A stretch of 64,000 bases of DNA. Origin: Streptomyces sp. T39. GTDB taxonomy: Bacteria; Actinomycetota; Actinomycetes; Streptomycetales; Streptomycetaceae. The stretch's first letter is position 1; every line of letters starts with the position of its first letter. The notes below the pieces were generated by a model. It saw only the letters and a program-made list of their open reading frames with translations, was not told the DNA's origin and searched no databases. The translations under genes and the position numbers were made by a program. Shown here in pieces: positions 46,305 to 55,232 of the stretch. Location of the stretch: assembly GCF_008042045.1 (NCBI RefSeq), contig NZ_RDBP01000050.1:121911-185910 (forward strand), given 5' to 3'.

Positions 46305-47492
46305 TCACACGAACACGTCTCGTCGCGTCTCGGCGGCTGCGCGTCGGTTGACGGCCCAGACAAGGAGTGCGCCGAGGGCGAAGGCCGCACCGAGAAGGCT
46401 GGATCCTGCCCACCCCGCGGCCGAGTACACCGCGGTGGTGCTGGTTGCTCCGACGGCGGAGCCAACGGAGTAGAAGAGCATGTAGCCGCCGATGACGCTG
46501 CTCGTCTGGTGCGAGTACGCGGCCGTGAGCAGGTGCTGACTGCTGACGTGCACTGCCTGCACCGCGAAGTCGAGGACGATCACGCCGACGACGACCGGCC
46601 AGAGGGACCAGGACGCTTGTCCGGTCGCCAGCCACGAAGCGGCCAGCAGCGCAAGCGCACCGCCGGTGATGGCGTTGGCGCGGCCGGCGTCGGCCCCCTG
46701 CCCGGCTCGGGAAGCGCCCAGCGCCCCGGCGAGCCCGGCGATCCCGAAGAGACCGATCTGGACCGTGCTCAGGTGCCATGGCTCGGCGGAGAGCGGCAGA
46801 GCCAGGCCGCTCCACAGCGAGCCGAAGGAAGCGAACAGGAAGAACGCAATCAGTCCGCGTGAGACGAACAGGCGCTCACGGAACAGGTGACGCAGAGAGC
46901 TCAGCACCGCGCCATACGTGGCCCGGCGGTCGCACGGGTCGGGTGGCAGGAGCTTCAGGGTGAAGCAGGTGAGGACGAGGAGGAACACGGCGAGTACCAC
47001 GTAGATGCTTCGCCATCCCCAGAGCCCAGCGAGACCGCCGGCGAGAACGCGCGCTCCAAGGATCCCGACGATGACACCGGAGGTCACGGCGCCGAGCGTG
47101 CGGCCGCGTTCCGATGCCGCGGACAGGTCGACGGCGAAGGCGACCGTGGTCTGAACGACGACGGCGAACAGGCCGGCGAGGGCCAGCCCGGCAAGCAGGA
47201 GCCACAACTGGGCAGCGACTGCGGCCACAACCATGCCGACCGCGGCGAGGAGAAGATGTCCGGCAATGAGCCTGCGCCGGTCGAACATGTCCCCCAGAGG
47301 GACAAGAAGAGCCAAGCCGGCCAGGTAGCCGAGCTGCCCCGTGGTGACGATCCATCCCAAGTCGGCTTCCGGCAGGCCCAGGTCACCACCGATCCGGGTG
47401 AGTACGGGCTGCGCCACGTAGATCGTCGCGACCGCGACGGCGCAGATCACGGCGAACAGCGTCCTCCGGCCAGACGTGAGACTCACTGACAC
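46305..47492 (-). CDS. MFS transporter (DHA1-type drug efflux)
   Basis: A 395-residue polytopic protein with about 12 TM helices. The loop 2-3 signature is LVPLGDMFDRRRLI (GxxxDRxxRR type), and TM5 has a GVIVGILGARVLAG antiporter-like motif. It would export small toxic compounds by proton antiport. GTG at 47492 fits the hydrophobic N-terminus; the longer upstream frame reads as antisense of the HxlR gene. It is divergent from hxlR, and the shared operators suggest repression by that regulator. Confidence 0.87.
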   Translation of the reverse strand: MSVSLTSGRRTLFAVICAVAVATIYVAQPVLTRIGGDLGLPEADLGWIVTTGQLGYLAGLALLVPLGDMFDRRRLIAGHLLLAAVGMVVAAVAAQLWLLLAGLALAGLFAVVVQTTVAFAVDLSAASERGRTLGAVTSGVIVGILGARVLAGGLAGLWGWRSIYVVLAVFLLVLTCFTLKLLPPDPCDRRATYGAVLSSLRHLFRERLFVSRGLIAFFLFASFGSLWSGLALPLSAEPWHLSTVQIGLFGIAGLAGALGASRAGQGADAGRANAITGGALALLAASWLATGQASWSLWPVVVGVIVLDFAVQAVHVSSQHLLTAAYSHQTSSVIGGYMLFYSVGSAVGATSTTAVYSAAGWAGSSLLGAAFALGALLVWAVNRRAAAETRRDVFV

Positions 47493-47510
47493 ACCCCCGA
47501 TGAGTAGCAG

Positions 47511-47556
47511 ATTGCAACCAAAATGAAGGTACGGCAGAATGGTTGCGATCCGCAAC
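47511..47556. promoter_or_regulatory. Operator repeats between the MFS and HxlR genes
   Basis: ATTGCAACCA (47511-47520) and TGGTTGCGAT (47540-47549) are inverted repeats matching at 9 of 10 bases. GTTGCG/CGCAAC with a 3-base spacer lies at 47542-47556. All share the core GTTGC. They lie in the 79-base divergent gap and are likely HxlR operators controlling both genes. Confidence 0.6.
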
Positions 47557-47571
47557 TCTTCAGGAGGAGTC

Positions 47572-48030
47572 ATGGCTCGCACTGCGCCTCGTGCCGAGGG
47601 GGTCTCCTGGACCGACCCTCCCTGCCCCGTCGCACGCACGCTCGACCTGGTCGGAGACCGATGGAGCCTGCTGATCATTCGTGACGCGATGGACGGCGCG
47701 CGAGCGTTCACCGACTTCCAGCACCGCACCGGCATCGCACGCAACATCCTCACCGACCGCCTGCGACGCTTGATCGAACGAGGAATCCTGGAGCGCCAGA
47801 CCGCCCCGACTGGACGGCGACAGAACTACGTCCTCACAGATGCGGGCCGAGACCTCTTCGCCGTCATCGTGGCTGCGCGTCAGTGGGGCGAACGGCACGC
47901 GTTCTCACCAGGTGAAACCCACTCAGTTCTCGTTGACGACAGCGGTCTCCCGCTCCCAGAGCTCCGTCCTGTCGACGCGCACGGCAGGCCCGTGGACGTC
48001 GATACGACCTCTGTGCGGCACGAGCGCTGA
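47572..48030 (+). CDS. HxlR-family transcriptional regulator
   Basis: A 152-residue winged-helix regulator. It has the family opening CPVARTLDLVGDRWSLLIIRD, with the Cys that is often redox- or aldehyde-sensing, then RNILTDRLRRLIERGILER and YVLTDAGRDL. GGAGGAG lies six bases upstream of the ATG. Divergent from an MFS exporter, it probably senses the exported compound or a reactive electrophile. Confidence 0.9.
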   Translation: MARTAPRAEGVSWTDPPCPVARTLDLVGDRWSLLIIRDAMDGARAFTDFQHRTGIARNILTDRLRRLIERGILERQTAPTGRRQNYVLTDAGRDLFAVIVAARQWGERHAFSPGETHSVLVDDSGLPLPELRPVDAHGRPVDVDTTSVRHER

Positions 48031-48219
48031 CGGCAGGGGAAGCCATCCGACACCTCCAGCGGGTGCACTGCCGAGGGGCCTCGTGCCCGCTGATTCCCTG
48101 ACCGCGACCTGATGCGGCCGGGGCGGGGGAGGGGCGGCGGGCCCGCTCCGGCCTCCGGCTTCGAGGGGTGAGCCCCACGAGCGGTTTGGTCGAACCCCGT
48201 TGCCACGTAGCCGTCGGCA

Positions 48220-48820
48220 TCGGTCTTGTCGACGACGGCCGAGGAGAGGGTGACGGAAGTGATTCACAACGTCGCTCACATGACGCCCACCCTGCCCGGG
48301 CAGCCATACGAGGAGCGAGGCTGGGCCCCACAAGTACGCCGTGCTGCAACCGCTCCTCCCCGAGCAGGTCGGGCGCTCCCTCACGGCTGTGACCGGCCCG
48401 GCGGCACACCTCATCCTCGCCCTCGCCCTCGCGGCGATTCACGCCGCCCGGCCGCCCAGATCGCCACTTTCATGCTCGACGTCGTCGATCTCGGCAACCG
48501 TCGACAGACCACCGCGGGACGCGCCCGCCTGCTCGACGAACACCCTGCGGCTCCTGACGGACTGGCTGGACCGCCGGCGTCACCGCTGGCCGAGCTCCGC
48601 GAATCTTCACCTGCTGATCAACAACCAGGCCGCCAACACGACCCGCCGGGCCAGTCATCACTGGATCAGGGCACCGAAGCGCGGACAGGACGCCACCCCG
48701 GAGCGGCTCCGCGTCGACCGCCAGGTCGAACCGGCCCCTGGCCCACAGGCCCGACCCGCTCCACCTCGTCGAGGTGCTCAACCTCGACGAAAACCGCGAT
48801 GGCTGAGCGGACTCCGCACG
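48220..48820 (+). pseudogene. Decayed tyrosine recombinase/integrase remnant
   Basis: Pieces of an actinobacterial integrase-like protein appear in two forward frames. They are EERVTEVIHNVAHMTPTLP, then AQIATFMLDVVDLGNRR, then LRLLTDWLDRRRHRWPSSA with LHLLINNQAANTT, and finally DPLHLVEVLNLDENRDG. At least three frame changes are needed to join them. The order and wording (WLDRRRxRWPxTANPHLL, DPLHLxxVF) match C-terminal regions of integrases found in Streptomyces mobile elements. It marks this segment as an old insertion site. Confidence 0.65.
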
Positions 48821-48906
48821 AGCCTTGCTGAAACAGGCCGCTGACCAGCTCCTTCGAGGAAACCGGCTCGACCGCGACGCACCATGAAGGAGATCATGGA
48901 CACGTG

Positions 48907-49443
48907 ATGTCGACTGAAGCAGCAGCACTCGCCCTGCAGCACCGTGCCCTCCTTTGGAGCATCGGCGAGATCCGGGCAACCGATGTCGTCACCAGCGCCT
49001 GTGATGCACTCGTCGCCGGACTCGACAGCCCTGCCCTGCGAACCCTGGCCGCGTGCACACGCGCCGAAGCTGACAACGACATCCTTGAGCTTCTTCCTCC
49101 AGCACTCAACGAGCTAGGTCTCGAACCCTTCTACCCGGGCATTGCCGGAAAGGAAGCCGAGGCACGAGCCCTTGCCGCCTGGATGCTGGCCGACGAGCTG
49201 ACACCACGTGAGCTGGCCTTCCGGATCCACCGACGCTTCGGGCATGAATTGCCCTTGGCCGAGCGTCTCGCCGAACTGGACGACGAGTACGACATGCTCG
49301 AATACGGCGACGGAGCAGCCGCACAGGTCGACGCCGACGTTCTGGCGGAAGCTCTTCGGCTCGCACAGCATCCTCGTGTCACTCCCGAACCCACGGATCC
49401 ACTGACCTGCAGCACACGGGTGGACTCCTCCTGCCTGGAGTGA
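48907..49443 (+). CDS. Hypothetical helical protein
   Basis: A 178-residue soluble protein I do not recognise. It is mostly helical with an acidic middle (ELTPRELAFRIHRRFGHEL, LDDEYDMLEYGDG). A GTG at 48904 directly precedes the ATG and may be the true start, as AAGGAG lies nine bases before it. Size, acidity and location in a remnant-rich island would suit an immunity protein, but no toxin gene is adjacent. Confidence 0.65.
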   Translation: MSTEAAALALQHRALLWSIGEIRATDVVTSACDALVAGLDSPALRTLAACTRAEADNDILELLPPALNELGLEPFYPGIAGKEAEARALAAWMLADELTPRELAFRIHRRFGHELPLAERLAELDDEYDMLEYGDGAAAQVDADVLAEALRLAQHPRVTPEPTDPLTCSTRVDSSCLE

Positions 49444-50297
49444 CCTGCGGCCGCCGTTGATCATCAGCGTGTCAGGACAGACGATCATGCGAGGGTCGCA
49501 CGTAACAGCGTAGGCCCTGCCCGCTGGCAGGAAGCGCTTGATGGCCTGATGGGGCGCATAGCAGGACAGTTCGCGTGGGTGGAGGCCCGGCGCCGGGCGG
49601 TTACGGATGGTACGCGGGCTGTTTTCGGACTTGCCGCGCACTGCTGAACGATCGGGCGCCTGAGGCAACTGCCGTTCTGGCATGCGGTATTCGGCACCTG
49701 GGCGGAGAATGGAAACAGGGATTTCCGCCCCGTCCCGGTCGGCGGCGGCCACTGGACCCGCCAGCCGCCTGCTCCGAATTCCTTCGGTCGGGATCATTCT
49801 CGCCGAGGGCAGGGCGCTGACGCCGGATTTGCGGGCCGGGGTGGGAAACCGGTTCATCGCGGATGACGTCCTTGCCACCGTCACCGTCAATCTCGGGCTT
49901 CGAGGCGATCGGTGGACTTGGAGAACACCCTCCAACCGGGGGACAAGCTCTTCGTGTGGATGCTCAACCCCGACGGCACCATCGACGCCAGCTGCGGCTC
50001 GCTCCCGGTGGAAGCATCGGGCTCCGCTACCGCGCCCTTCCTGGTCGGAGATCTCCATCGAGAAAACCGCATCTTTGGGGCAGAACGCCAGAGTGAGCAG
50101 GGGCTGCAGGATGCGCAACTCTTCACGCGGCCGCTGGTGAACGTAACCCACGTTGAGCTCTTCTGATCCAGCGGTCCAGTACTCCACGCTTCGGCGACCC
50201 CGTCAAGCTGCTCGGGCCAGACAGCTACTACATGACAGTGGAAAATGGCCGGCGTGTAAGAGTCGTTTCCTCCACCTAAGGCAGGCAGGAGCGTGTC
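49444..50297. other. Remnant-rich stretch, 0.85 kb
   Basis: No intact gene. A forward frame from 49912 (LENTLQPGDKLFVWMLNPD, then GTIDASCGSLPVEASGS) to a stop at 50166, and an overlapping one ending near 49905 (GNRFIADDVLATVTVNLGL), look like two frames of one broken gene of unknown family. A minus-strand frame (AIKRFLPAGRAYAVTCDPR) is another possible scrap. Confidence 0.4.
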
Positions 50298-50510
50298 ATG
50301 AATGGGAAACCGGCAAGGTCGGACGAATCCGGCCAGAACCATGCCGACAGGGCTCGGGCCTCGATCGAGGGGCGGAAAGGGAGTCAGGAGCCGGTGGACG
50401 CGAAGCCGGCCCCCAAGCGTGCAAAGGACACCCGTCCAACAGCAGGGCTGGAACTCGACACGGGTGAAGACAACGACCGTAAGGGAATTCCTACAGAACG
50501 TGAGGTCTGA
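50298..50510 (+). CDS. Small hydrophilic hypothetical protein
   Basis: A 70-residue, charged, probably disordered protein (MNGKPARSDESGQNHADRA, then RKGSQEPVDAKPAPKRAKD). AGGAG lies eight bases upstream of the ATG. GC content is lower than in flanking chromosomal genes. No family is recognised. It could be spurious. Confidence 0.45.
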   Translation: MNGKPARSDESGQNHADRARASIEGRKGSQEPVDAKPAPKRAKDTRPTAGLELDTGEDNDRKGIPTEREV

Positions 50511-50660
50511 GAGGGGCCCGTACAGCAGGGCCCCCGACGATCGTCGCGTACTGGCGCATGCACCAGGCTAAGGCCCGCGAAGTTTTAGGCTGGCAGTCGA
50601 GCGCAACGGCAACAGTCAGGCTCCAATTGGCAAAGCTCAGTGACCCAGGGTGATGGAGTC

Positions 50661-51050
50661 ATGGGAATTTGCAGTGAGTCAACGACGCTGGGGATCTCTG
50701 GGAATTTTCAGTCGGCATCCGACGGACGCTTTTCCAGAGCTTTCCACGCCGCAAAAGGGAAGTCCGTCAATGTGGATGTTTCGGCATCGTTCGCCTCGGG
50801 CGACAGCAATCCCGCGCTGGGCACATTCGGCGTTGAACTTTTTCAGTGCTGTACGGTCAGTGACTCTCGACTGGCGGGACAGTTCGTCAGCGAAATAGGT
50901 TCCCCTTCCTCACCCGTACACGTCAGATTCAGCCACACACTCACGGACGAGTGCACCTTCTCCACGCAAGTGAACAGCGACTTCGTCTACTTCCTGAGAA
51001 TCTTTGTGGCGCACCCCGACCCCGTGCATCTTTCGTACTCGGTCAGTTAG
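50661..51050 (+). CDS. Hypothetical beta-rich protein, lower GC
   Basis: A 129-residue protein, or 136 if the GTG at 50640 is used. It has alternating strands (MGICSESTTLGISGNFQSA, SVNVDVSASFASGDSNPAL, HVRFSHTLTDE) and four Cys. It lacks an obvious signal peptide or family. Codon use is clearly less GC-biased than the genome, pointing to recent acquisition. It lies 445 bases upstream of the paralogue operon and in the same direction. Confidence 0.5.
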   Translation: MGICSESTTLGISGNFQSASDGRFSRAFHAAKGKSVNVDVSASFASGDSNPALGTFGVELFQCCTVSDSRLAGQFVSEIGSPSSPVHVRFSHTLTDECTFSTQVNSDFVYFLRIFVAHPDPVHLSYSVS

Positions 51051-51100
51051 ATCCGCCCGAATCCCTGTCCGCGGGCGAAGGCCGCTGGCCCGGGGCTTGA

Positions 51101-51384
51101 GTGGACCGCCGAATCGCCGCGTTGCCCGTGGAGGTGGCGTTCACCGGGCGCGAGGTCGAACCTGCGGTGACGACGCTGGACGAGCCGCCCCGGTTCTCCC
51201 GGTTTCTGGAGAAGGTGGAGATCGAGGAGCCCGGGAGACGGAAGACCCCCGCGAGCCGCGGGCAGATGATCCTGGACGCCGACCTGGAGTCCGTCCGGGC
51301 GACCGGGCGGGGGGTGGGCCGCCGGGCGGTGGGAGGCGATCTCAACGAGGGCCGGATGGGCCTGTTGCAGCACAAGATCGCCGA
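51101..51384 (+). pseudogene. Coding fragment upstream of the paralogue operon
   Basis: From GTG 51101 the frame shows high third-position GC and protein-like sequence (VEVAFTGREVEPAVTTLDE, RFLEKVEIEEPGRRKTPAS) to about 51384. It then continues as poor sequence to a stop at 51523, overlapping the next gene. I read it as a truncated gene of unknown family. It may instead be a short intact gene with a disordered tail. Confidence 0.4.
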
Positions 51385-51495
51385 GAGATCAAGAACAGGC
51401 GGTGCCCGCACAGGAACCGAGTCGCAGGGGATCACGACCCGACCACCACTCACCAGCCGACACACAGGCTCGAACCAGCAGTCGGAGGCCTCGCC

Positions 51496-52833
51496 ATGGC
51501 TTTGGATGAACGCATCGCACTGACTCTCTACGACAGCATCTATCAGGTGATCAGCGGCTCGGACCCGGCGGCGGGACTGCCGTCGGCCTTCGACAGCGCC
51601 ACCACCGCCTTCGTGATGGCGCAGCGCGGCATGGTGCTCAAAGGCGCCGACTACCGCAATCCCTGGTCCCCAGGCAACACCGAGGGCAGCATGTCCGCAG
51701 CCGCCAACATCGCATCGTTGGTGGACGAGATCCCGGGCCCGGGGCCGGTCTACGCGCCGATCGGCGGCACGGTCTCGGACGTTTACCGCAAAATCATCAA
51801 GGGCGTGCAGAACCACGAGCCGCCCCCGTCTCCCGTGCTGGAGGCCAAGCGCGCGGAGCTGAACAAGGTGCTCGTGGAGGAGGGCAAGGACGAGGAGGGC
51901 CGTCCGACCCTGAAGCCTACAGCGCTGGCGGACGCCGAGCAGAAGGCGTTCAACAACTACCAGGACACCTATACAGCCTACGTGGGCGCATGGGCCGCGG
52001 CGCAAAAGGACCCGACGCTCAAGCCGATGTGGCCGATCGTGGGGGCGCAGGCACTGCAGAAGCCGAAGCGGGCGTTTGCCGACTGGGGCGCTGCGGGCCG
52101 CGACCAGATCGAGTCCACTAAGGCCCAGCTGGCGACCCTCAACGAGGGCCAGGTGGCCCGGGCCTTCGCCGACGCGCAGTTCCGACTGAACGCCTTCGAG
52201 ATAGTCAACGACCTCACGGAGACGTTCCTGCGGACGAACATCGCGCCCTCGGACTGGGCTAGCGCCGACGCCTCGACCTGGCCGGGCTACCACTTCAACG
52301 AGTCGACGTTCGCCAGCGAGTTCACCACGGAGGCGAACGTATGGGGTGGCGGGGCCAACGTGCAGGCGGGCCTGTGGAGCTTCGGCGGCGGCGTGGACCA
52401 TTCCGACAGCCGCCAGGCGATGTCGCAGGACACCACGAACATCGGTGTCAGTTTCAAGTGGCGGGTCTGCCCCATCTACCGCAAGTGGATGGATGCCTCC
52501 CTTTTCCGGCTGCCCAACTGGAGCCTGGGCTCACTCGGCGGTCCCGGCGTCATCTCCGGCGGTCTGATGCCGCTGATCCCTATCGCGCTGGTGATCGTCC
52601 GTGACGTGGAGGTCATCGCCGACTGGAGCCACCAGGACTCCGAAAAGCTCACCGAGGCGACCTCTGGCTCGGCCAGCGTCGGCTGGGGCCCGTTCGCGGT
52701 GTCAGGTCACTACAGCCACAGTTCGACGAGCGACAAGTTCTCGGCGAAGGCGTCGGACAAGGGATTCGATGTGCCCGACATACAGGTGCTGGGATTCGTG
52801 TGCCTGCGCGTCCCGCCGTGCCCGCCCATGTGA
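51496..52833 (+). CDS. Unrecognised protein, paralogue 1 of a three-gene operon
   Basis: A 445-residue protein with no signal peptide. Residues 1-260 are largely helical, with two charged segments (about 115-150 and 205-225). Residues 265-445 are beta-rich. The C-terminal part (318-445) shares ordered landmarks with the next gene product: FKWRV/FQYRV, RKW/RPW, VIVRD/LVVRN, WS, GPF and a final PPCPP/PACPP. The strands at 384-420 are Ser/Thr-rich (SGSASVGWGPFAVSGHYSH), as in membrane-inserting or surface-binding proteins. GGAGG lies upstream of the ATG. The function is unknown; a pore-forming or surface-assembly role is only a suggestion. Confidence 0.8.
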   Translation: MALDERIALTLYDSIYQVISGSDPAAGLPSAFDSATTAFVMAQRGMVLKGADYRNPWSPGNTEGSMSAAANIASLVDEIPGPGPVYAPIGGTVSDVYRKIIKGVQNHEPPPSPVLEAKRAELNKVLVEEGKDEEGRPTLKPTALADAEQKAFNNYQDTYTAYVGAWAAAQKDPTLKPMWPIVGAQALQKPKRAFADWGAAGRDQIESTKAQLATLNEGQVARAFADAQFRLNAFEIVNDLTETFLRTNIAPSDWASADASTWPGYHFNESTFASEFTTEANVWGGGANVQAGLWSFGGGVDHSDSRQAMSQDTTNIGVSFKWRVCPIYRKWMDASLFRLPNWSLGSLGGPGVISGGLMPLIPIALVIVRDVEVIADWSHQDSEKLTEATSGSASVGWGPFAVSGHYSHSSTSDKFSAKASDKGFDVPDIQVLGFVCLRVPPCPPM

Positions 52834-52886
52834 CGGCACGAGGGGATCGGGAAGTCACACTGGAATCGCGCGGTGAGGAGTAAGCG

Positions 52887-54185
52887 GTGACAGGTACGGC
52901 CGGTGGTCAGCTCTTTGCCCAGTTGGCGGCCTTGCTCGCGCCGCAGGGCGTCGGCGATGCCTCGGCGCTGGTGATTCTCGAACCGTCGGGCAAGGACGTG
53001 GGGGCCGGCGGAGCAGGAACCCCAGCCGCCGCCGAGGCGCTGGCGGACCTCGCCAACACCGTTCCCGCGGCCGCCGCGACTTTCTTGGACACCGGCGGCA
53101 CATACGACGACCTGTGGGACTTCGTCCTGCGCAGTGCCGTGCCGACCGGCCCGGCTGGTGATCCGGCGCGCGTCACGCTGGCTAACCTGGTCAACGACAA
53201 CCGGGCCGACTTCGAGCTGATGGCCCGCGCCCGGATGGGCTCCGTCGGCGATCTGTACCACCCCGTGCTCGCCGAGCCCGCCGACTGGCTCAGCGAGCAA
53301 GGCTGGACCAGCGCCTCGTTCCGCGTCGGCGGCCACGACCCCAACCCGGCTCCGTCCCCCGGCGTCCAGATTCCCCACGAGCTTCCGGAACTGGAATGGC
53401 GGCTGATAGCCGCCCGCGAGAACATCCAGCCGCAGCGGCTCTGGCAGGAGCCGGAGCTTGCGGCGGCCGACCGGATCCAGACCGAGACGTTCGCCGACCC
53501 GGACCGTGTCGTGGACGTCACGGCGAAAGTGGCCCCGGCGGTGACCGACACGCCATCAGGCGTCGAACTTTCGTTCCAGTACCGCGTCATAGGGCTGCAG
53601 CGCCCGTGGCTGCGCGCGCACCTGTGCCAGCTCAAAGGCTGGGCGATCCCCGGTCTGCCTGCCGGCAGACTGTCCAACGGAATGGCGGAGGGCAATCCGG
53701 GGATCCTGCCAGTGCTCACCACGCGCATGCTGGTCGTGCGCAACCTGGCGGCGAAGGCACACTGGAGCGACACCGACCGGGCCCGCGCCGCGAGCGCCGA
53801 GACCCTTGCGCTCGGTCCGTTCACCCTTGCTGGCGCGGACCGCGACGGTTCCGTGCTGACGCGCCAGGCACCGCAGGTCGTGGCCTGGCTCGCGGCCGTG
53901 CTGCCCGCCTGCCCGCCGGGCGAGGCGAACGATGCGGACACGCCCGCGGCCCTGGGCAAGGTGGTCTCACGCGGGCCACTAACCGTCCGCAGCGACCACA
54001 CCACCAAGGCCGCCATGGTCGGCAGTCTCAACGCGGGTCAGACGGTAGCCCTGGCATGCAAAGTGAAGGGCGAGCCCGTCGACGGCAACACCGTCTGGTA
54101 CCGGCTGGGCCAGGACCCGCGGGGCTGGGCTGCTGCGCGCTACATCAAGAATCTGGGCCCCGTCCCGCCGTGCCCCGCCCCATGA
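52887..54185 (+). CDS. Unrecognised protein with SH3b domain, paralogue 2
   Basis: A 432-residue protein starting at GTG 52887 with GAGGAG upstream, 53 bases after paralogue 1. Residues 1-170 are helical, without a signal peptide. Residues 228-344 form the domain shared with paralogue 1. After a linker, residues about 356-424 form a bacterial SH3-like domain (GPLTVRSDHTTKAAMVGSL, then VWYRLGQDPRGWAAARYI), a fold that commonly binds cell wall. The product may attach an assembly to peptidoglycan. The ATGA overlap with the next gene indicates coupled translation. Confidence 0.82.
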   Translation: MTGTAGGQLFAQLAALLAPQGVGDASALVILEPSGKDVGAGGAGTPAAAEALADLANTVPAAAATFLDTGGTYDDLWDFVLRSAVPTGPAGDPARVTLANLVNDNRADFELMARARMGSVGDLYHPVLAEPADWLSEQGWTSASFRVGGHDPNPAPSPGVQIPHELPELEWRLIAARENIQPQRLWQEPELAAADRIQTETFADPDRVVDVTAKVAPAVTDTPSGVELSFQYRVIGLQRPWLRAHLCQLKGWAIPGLPAGRLSNGMAEGNPGILPVLTTRMLVVRNLAAKAHWSDTDRARAASAETLALGPFTLAGADRDGSVLTRQAPQVVAWLAAVLPACPPGEANDADTPAALGKVVSRGPLTVRSDHTTKAAMVGSLNAGQTVALACKVKGEPVDGNTVWYRLGQDPRGWAAARYIKNLGPVPPCPAP

Positions 54186-54514
54186 CGGCTCGCCCGTCTC
54201 TGCCCCGAGGGGCCGGGAGGCCGTCAGGCGACGCGGCGGCCTTCGGCCCGGCTGTTGATGTTGAGGGTGCCCTGGCCAGCGATGAGCCCCTCGGCTTTGA
54301 GGGCGGCCGCCCCGGCACCACCGTCACCCTCACCCGCCTGGACCCCGGCGCAGAGCAGCCTGTGACGCTCCCGCCCACCACGCTCGACGCGAATGACACT
54401 TTCGCCCTCATCGACCGCGCCACCGCCCGCGGCTACACCACCTACACCGCGTCGTTCGCCGGTGACCCCCTCCACCTGCCGTCCAGGACGAGCATCGAGG
54501 TCTACATCCGCTGA
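54182..54514 (+). CDS. Small Ig-like domain protein closing the paralogue operon
   Basis: A 110-residue protein whose ATG overlaps the preceding stop. From about residue 40 it has the strand pattern of bacterial Ig-like repeats (GTTVTLTRLDPGAEQPV, then YTTYTASFAGDPLHLPSRT, where Y-x-A-x-F-x-G-D is typical). No signal peptide is visible. It likely works with the two larger proteins, perhaps as a structural or adhesive subunit. This is inference from the operon. Confidence 0.7.
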   Translation: MTARPSLPRGAGRPSGDAAAFGPAVDVEGALASDEPLGFEGGRPGTTVTLTRLDPGAEQPVTLPPTTLDANDTFALIDRATARGYTTYTASFAGDPLHLPSRTSIEVYIR

Positions 54515-55232
54515 CCACCGCTGCCGCCGGGTGCACGGGGGCCTTGATCACCTCTCCCGGGTGCCCGCAGCTGCTCAGATCCGGCGCACCCGGGGGAGCG
54601 CTGCCAAGCCAGTCGGGTCGGCACGCACGCGTACGAGGGGGGCGGGCAGCTTCCACCGGGCCTGGCCGGTCACGGGGGCCGGCGCAGGTCCGCGGTGTGC
54701 CTCACTGCTGCTGCGGAGGGAGATCGCGCCGACCATCCCGCCGTTCCTTGCGTAGACGCAGGACGCCCAAACCGACGGTGATGACCGTAATGACGACAAT
54801 CATGATCGCTCCGCCGGGCCAGAAGCTGGCTCTCTGCTGCGCGAGTTGAAGCAGTTCCCTCGTTTCCTCCTTTGCAGGCCAAGCACCGGCATCTACGCCC
54901 TGTCTTTCACCTCACCCTTCATCTTTTCCCCTTTCTGGCTTCCCGGCGCTGACGGAACATCGTCCCCGCGGCAACGCCGGCTACCGCGATGACACCGAGG
55001 GCGATGGTCGCCCCCTACGTGATCGGCCGGTCTGTCCCCTTGCGGCCCCAGTGCGGCTCCTCCATCAAGGTCTCATGCCTGTCGGGCAGGTGGGGTGGGA
55101 TGCATCACCGCCGACGAAGCACGGCGCGTGACCGCCGAAGGCATTGCCGCGTGCACGGGGTGCCGACCGGGCTTCGCGTTCAACGCGCCCGAGTGACGGG
55201 CACGCTGTGGGCATGGGTAGGCTCCGGATCTT
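54515..55232. other. Gene-free stretch, 0.7 kb
   Basis: No solid gene. On the minus strand, around 54820-54700, a short frame encodes one hydrophobic helix followed by an Arg/Lys tail (MIVVITVITVGLGVLRLRK). It lacks a good ribosome site and I do not call it. Confidence 0.4.

Noticed and set aside
49114..50187. A 357-codon minus-strand frame
   Set aside because: Its left third is antisense to the 178-residue hypothetical protein and the rest changes character repeatedly; at most it contains short remnants.
51043..52401. A 452-codon minus-strand frame opposite paralogue 1
   Set aside because: Composition of a shadow; the plus strand has the ribosome site, operon spacing and paralogy with the next gene.
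54690..54830. Small minus-strand frame encoding one TM helix with an Arg/Lys tail
   Set aside because: No convincing ribosome site or start; base composition gives such short hydrophobic frames by chance.
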